DNA from: Rhizobium terrae
GTDB lineage: Bacteria; Pseudomonadota; Alphaproteobacteria; Rhizobiales; Rhizobiaceae
Direction of reading: 5' to 3'
NCBI RefSeq assembly: GCF_003425685.1
Contig: NZ_QJKM01000003.1
Coordinates: forward strand, 1 to 64,000
DNA: 64,000 nt
The translations under genes were made by a program, and so were the position numbers. Below are positions 61,092 to 64,000 of the stretch, piece by piece. A model generated the notes under the pieces. That model did no database searches and was not told the origin of the DNA. It saw nothing but the letters and a program-made list of their open reading frames with translations. Each line of letters opens with the position of its first letter. Positions within the stretch are counted from its first letter, which is position 1.

Positions 61092-63143
61092 TCAGATGTC
61101 GAGATTTTCCGCGAAGGCGGCGCGTTCTTGGATGAAGCGGAAACGGGCCTCGGCCTTGGTGCCCATGAGATTGTCGACCGCTTCCCGCGTTCCCTCGAAA
61201 TCCACGTCGTCGATGGCGACGCGCAGCAGCGTGCGATGGGCCGGATCCATGGTGGTTTCCTTGAGCTGGGCCGGCATCATTTCGCCGAGACCTTTGAAGC
61301 GGCCGATCTCCACCTTCTTGCCCTTGAAGACCGTCTCCATCAGCTCCGCGCGATGGGCGTCGTCGCGAGCGTAAACCGTCTTGCCGCCCTGACGCAGCAC
61401 GTAAAGCGGCGGCACGGCAAGATAGAGGTGGTTGCCGCGGATCAGCTCCGGCATTTCCTGATAGAAGAAGGTGATCAGCAGCGAGGCGATATGGGCGCCG
61501 TCGACGTCCGCGTCGGTCATGATGATGACGCGCTCGTAACGGAGATCTTCCTCGCGGTATTTCGTCCGCGTGCCGCAGCCGAGCGCCTGGATGAGATCGG
61601 CGATCTGCTGGTTGGCGGAAAGCTTGTCGCGGCTGGCGCTGCCGACGTTGAGGATTTTTCCGCGCAAGGGAAGAATGGCTTGGTTGGCGCGGTTGCGGCC
61701 CTGCTTGGCCGAACCGCCTGCCGAATCACCTTCGACGATGAAGAGTTCGGCACCTTCGGCCGTGCTCTGCGAGCAGTCGGCGAGCTTGCCCGGCAGGCGC
61801 AGCTTGCGCACCGCCGTCTTGCGGTTGACTTCCTTTTCCTTGCGCCGCCGCAGGCGCTCCTCGGCGCGCTCTATCACCCAATCGAGCAGTTTTGCCGCTT
61901 CGTTCGGGTTGCCGGCGAGATAGTGGTCGAAGGGGTCGCGCAGCGCGTTTTCGACGAGGCGCTGGGCTTCGACTGTGGCAAGCTTGTCCTTGGTCTGGCC
62001 GACGAATTCCGGCTCGCGGATGAAGACCGACAGCATGCCGACCGCCGAGATCATCACGTCGTCGGTGGTGATTTCCTTGGCGCGCTTGTTCTGGGTCAGC
62101 TCCGCATAGTTCTTGAGACCCTTGGTGAGCGCGATGCGGAGACCCGCTTCGTGCGTGCCGCCTTCGGGCGTCGGGATGGTATTGCAATAGGAATGAAGCT
62201 GCGGATCGCCACCATACCAGGTGATCGCCCATTCCATCGCGCCATGGCCGCTGGTCTTTTCGGTGCGGCCCGAAAAAATCTCGCGGGTGACGGTGAATTC
62301 TTTGCCCAAGGTGGCGCCGAGATAATCCTTCAGCCCGCCTGGGAAATGGAAAACCGCCTTTTCCGGAATGTCGCCGCCGGCGGGCACGACACCCGGATCG
62401 CAGCTCCAGCGGATTTCGACGCCGCCGAAGAGGTAGGCCTTCGAGCGCGACATGCGGAAAATGCGGCCGGCATCGAATTTCGCGTGCTCGCCAAAGATCT
62501 GCGGGTCCGGATGGAAGCGGGTGCGGGTGCCGCGACGATTGTGGACGTCGCCCAGCTCCTCAAGGCCGCCTTGCGGCACGCCGCGCGAAAACCGCTGGCG
62601 ATAGAGCTTACGGTTTCTTGCAACCTCGACTTCCAGCACATCCGACAGCGCGTTGACGACGGAAACGCCGACGCCGTGCAAGCCGCCGGATGTTTCGTAT
62701 GCCTTGCCGTCGAACTTTCCGCCGGCATGCAGCTTGGTCATGATGACTTCGAGGGTGGACTTGCCCGGCACCTGCGGATGATTTTCGACCGGGATGCCGC
62801 GGCCGTTGTCGGTGACGGTCAGAAAACCTTCGGCGTCCAGATGCACCTCGATGAAATTCGCGTGTCCCGCGACCGCTTCGTCCATCGAGTTGTCGATGAC
62901 TTCGGCGAAGAGGTGATGCAGGGCCTTTTCGTCGGTGCCGCCGATATACATGCCCGGACGCATGCGCACCGGCTCGAGTCCTTCGAGCACGCGGATCGAG
63001 GAGGCGCCGTAGTCGTCTCCGGTCGGTTGCGTGGAGGCGGGACGGGGCGTCGAAGGTTCTGCCTTGACAGCAGGCGCAGGCTCAACGGCGACGGGCTTTG
63101 CCGCTATCGGCATGTCGGCGAAAAGGTCGTTATTGTCATCCAT
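61092..63143 (-). CDS. parE: DNA topoisomerase IV subunit B
   Basis: The 683-residue subunit binds ATP and, with ParC, decatenates chromosomes. GHKL motifs are EVIDNSMDEAVAG, VTDNGRGIPV and GLHGVGVSVVNALS; the Toprim domain has EGDSAGGSAKQGRNR and MTDADVDGAHIASLL. An acidic/Pro-rich N-terminal extension of about 45 residues precedes DYGASSIRVLEGLEPVRMRPGMYIG. I start at MDDNNDLFADM; in-frame ATGs at 63188 and 63194 would add 15-17 residues, and none has a strong ribosome site. The distinguishing parE (rather than gyrB) features are the short C-terminal third and RIFRMSRSKAYLFGG. Confidence 0.93.
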   Translation of the reverse strand: MDDNNDLFADMPIAAKPVAVEPAPAVKAEPSTPRPASTQPTGDDYGASSIRVLEGLEPVRMRPGMYIGGTDEKALHHLFAEVIDNSMDEAVAGHANFIEVHLDAEGFLTVTDNGRGIPVENHPQVPGKSTLEVIMTKLHAGGKFDGKAYETSGGLHGVGVSVVNALSDVLEVEVARNRKLYRQRFSRGVPQGGLEELGDVHNRRGTRTRFHPDPQIFGEHAKFDAGRIFRMSRSKAYLFGGVEIRWSCDPGVVPAGGDIPEKAVFHFPGGLKDYLGATLGKEFTVTREIFSGRTEKTSGHGAMEWAITWYGGDPQLHSYCNTIPTPEGGTHEAGLRIALTKGLKNYAELTQNKRAKEITTDDVMISAVGMLSVFIREPEFVGQTKDKLATVEAQRLVENALRDPFDHYLAGNPNEAAKLLDWVIERAEERLRRRKEKEVNRKTAVRKLRLPGKLADCSQSTAEGAELFIVEGDSAGGSAKQGRNRANQAILPLRGKILNVGSASRDKLSANQQIADLIQALGCGTRTKYREEDLRYERVIIMTDADVDGAHIASLLITFFYQEMPELIRGNHLYLAVPPLYVLRQGGKTVYARDDAHRAELMETVFKGKKVEIGRFKGLGEMMPAQLKETTMDPAHRTLLRVAIDDVDFEGTREAVDNLMGTKAEARFRFIQERAAFAENLDI

Positions 63144-63338
63144 CGGCTGCGTCGGTACTACCTGTCGGGGCGCGGAAGAAGAAGCCATACCCATCTCGTG
63201 CTGTTTCGAATCACTCGCGATTCTGCCAGAAAGCCGGCTTTTTCGCGATGCCGCAAGGAAACGGTCGTTTTCGAGAAATGCGTTGGGCGGCCTTGAATGG
63301 CAAGGCGGCCGACGCGCACTAAGCAGGTGAAGCCCGGC

Positions 63339-64000
63339 ATGTCCACAATTCATTTCATTTTCGGCACGGTTCTTGCGGCGTTTTTGGCCCTTTCGGCGGC
63401 CTCTGCCGGCGCTCAGCAAGGACCGGTCAAGCCATTCAAGGACGAGTTGTTCTCGAAGATGCCGGTGATTCAGACTGGCGACGACGGCGCCTACGAGGTG
63501 ATCGACTACAAGGAACTGCGCGATATCAACGAACGCGACCGCGAACCGGAACGGCGCGTCAAGGACGCCTATATCGATACCGGAGTGCGCGCCTATCAGG
63601 AAAACGAAACGCTCGCCGTCGGCAGCCGGCGCATGGATGTCACCAGGGTGGGACGCGCAAAAAACCAGGCCTTCAGCGTGATCTTCATCCACGGGCGGGG
63701 GGGCGACCGGCGTCTCGGCGCCAACGACTACACGTTCGGTGGCAACTTCAACCGGCTGAAAAACCTCGCCATCGGCAATGGCGGCACATATTATGCGCCA
63801 AGCGTCAGATCTTTCGATGAGACGGGCGTCGCGGATATCGCCGCCCTGATCCGCTACATTTTCGAACAGTCCTCGGGGCGGCCGGTCATCCTTACCTGCG
63901 CCTCGATGGGCGGTATCGTCTGCCACCACATCAGCCGGGACAAGGAAACGATACGCTATCTCGCCGGCATGGCGCTCCTGGGAGGCCCGCCCGATCCCGG
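63339..64000 (+). CDS. Exported alpha/beta hydrolase-like protein, 5' part
   Basis: The frame is open to the right edge (220 codons and two bases). A signal peptide is clear (STIHFIFGTVLAAFLALSAASAGAQ). The mature part contains SVIFIHGRGGDRRLGANDYTFGG, an oxyanion-like HGRGG loop, and the putative nucleophile elbow VILTCASMGGIVCHHISRD. These fit a serine hydrolase of the alpha/beta fold; the third catalytic residue would be outside the window. It diverges from parE. Substrate unknown. Confidence 0.85.
   Translation, partial: MSTIHFIFGTVLAAFLALSAASAGAQQGPVKPFKDELFSKMPVIQTGDDGAYEVIDYKELRDINERDREPERRVKDAYIDTGVRAYQENETLAVGSRRMDVTRVGRAKNQAFSVIFIHGRGGDRRLGANDYTFGGNFNRLKNLAIGNGGTYYAPSVRSFDETGVADIAALIRYIFEQSSGRPVILTCASMGGIVCHHISRDKETIRYLAGMALLGGPPDP

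Noticed and set aside
61128..63296. 722-codon plus-strand frame over parE
   Set aside because: Antisense shadow; parE on the minus strand has complete GHKL and Toprim motifs.
1..64000. CRISPR arrays, prophage, conjugative or rRNA genes
   Set aside because: No regularly spaced repeats, integrase, capsid or transfer genes, and no rRNA sequence were seen. The only mobile element is the IS630.

Overview
The window is a stretch of alphaproteobacterial chromosome. It is GC-rich, and nearly all of its roughly 75 genes have the sequence character of Rhizobiaceae (Rhizobium, Neorhizobium, Agrobacterium or Ensifer group). Supporting evidence includes a gcvTHP operon behind a tandem glycine riboswitch, AdhC/FghA formaldehyde detoxification, an ATP12-type F1 assembly factor, DUF1489, DUF2336 and PAS_5 proteins, an Agp2-like bacteriophytochrome, and the 'aaaaccgctgcacacttttgcgcgaca' type of intergenic palindromic repeat seen in rhizobia. 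The genus call is inference.

Layout. 1-1,320: the end of an unknown gene, then a palindromic intergenic repeat split by an IS630-family element. 1,330-6,080: gamma-carbonic anhydrase, a fumarylacetoacetate-hydrolase-family enzyme, a second and divergent methionyl-tRNA synthetase with its own Met-codon attenuator, and dusA. 6,200-12,040: a small flagellar-rod-like protein, a small unknown, and gcvP-gcvH-gcvT with riboswitch. 12,200-20,130: a copper protein pair (DUF2946-like, PCuAC), DUF2000/Lrp, an EAL phosphodiesterase, crcB, rluC-HAD-ATP12. 20,200-27,600: fghA, DUF1345, yaiI, yegP-like, adhC, GNAT, M50 protease, DMT transporter. 27,700-36,960: tRNA-Leu(GAG), lipB, osmC, two BON proteins, a deformylase-like protein with altered active site, mgtE, MerR regulator, two membrane proteins, sdaA, DUF1489. 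37,000-47,300: D,D-carboxypeptidase with SPOR domain, C93 peptidase, PilZ, PAS_5, rhomboid, CBS, patatin, hisI, folE, IscU-like. 47,300-64,000: yidD, DUF2267, DUF1697, thrS, acyltransferase, nitroreductase, flavin reductase, citrate-lyase-like, DUF2336, GNAT, AI-2E-type permease, bacteriophytochrome kinase, parE and a partial alpha/beta hydrolase.

Most of the window is ordinary housekeeping. Five regions stand out. First, metG2 sits behind a 16-residue leader peptide (MDKNLINIFVMMMPRS) with three consecutive Met codons, followed by mutually exclusive hairpins and an intrinsic terminator. This looks like ribosome-mediated attenuation responding to Met-tRNA charging. Second, two intergenic elements (13,297-13,412 and 41,313-41,401) have a perfect outer stem enclosing perfect inner hairpins and end in a T-run; they may be small RNAs or bidirectional terminators. 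Third, a peptide-deformylase homologue has lost two of three metal ligands. Fourth, an IS630 element is nested in a repeat whose second copy lies 31 kb away, and both repeat copies supply a stop codon to a flanking ORF. Fifth, there are several clean dyads likely to be operators, in particular the one in front of the MerR gene. No CRISPR array, prophage or rRNA gene is visible. Start sites were chosen by ribosome-binding site and family alignment from memory; no database search was run.
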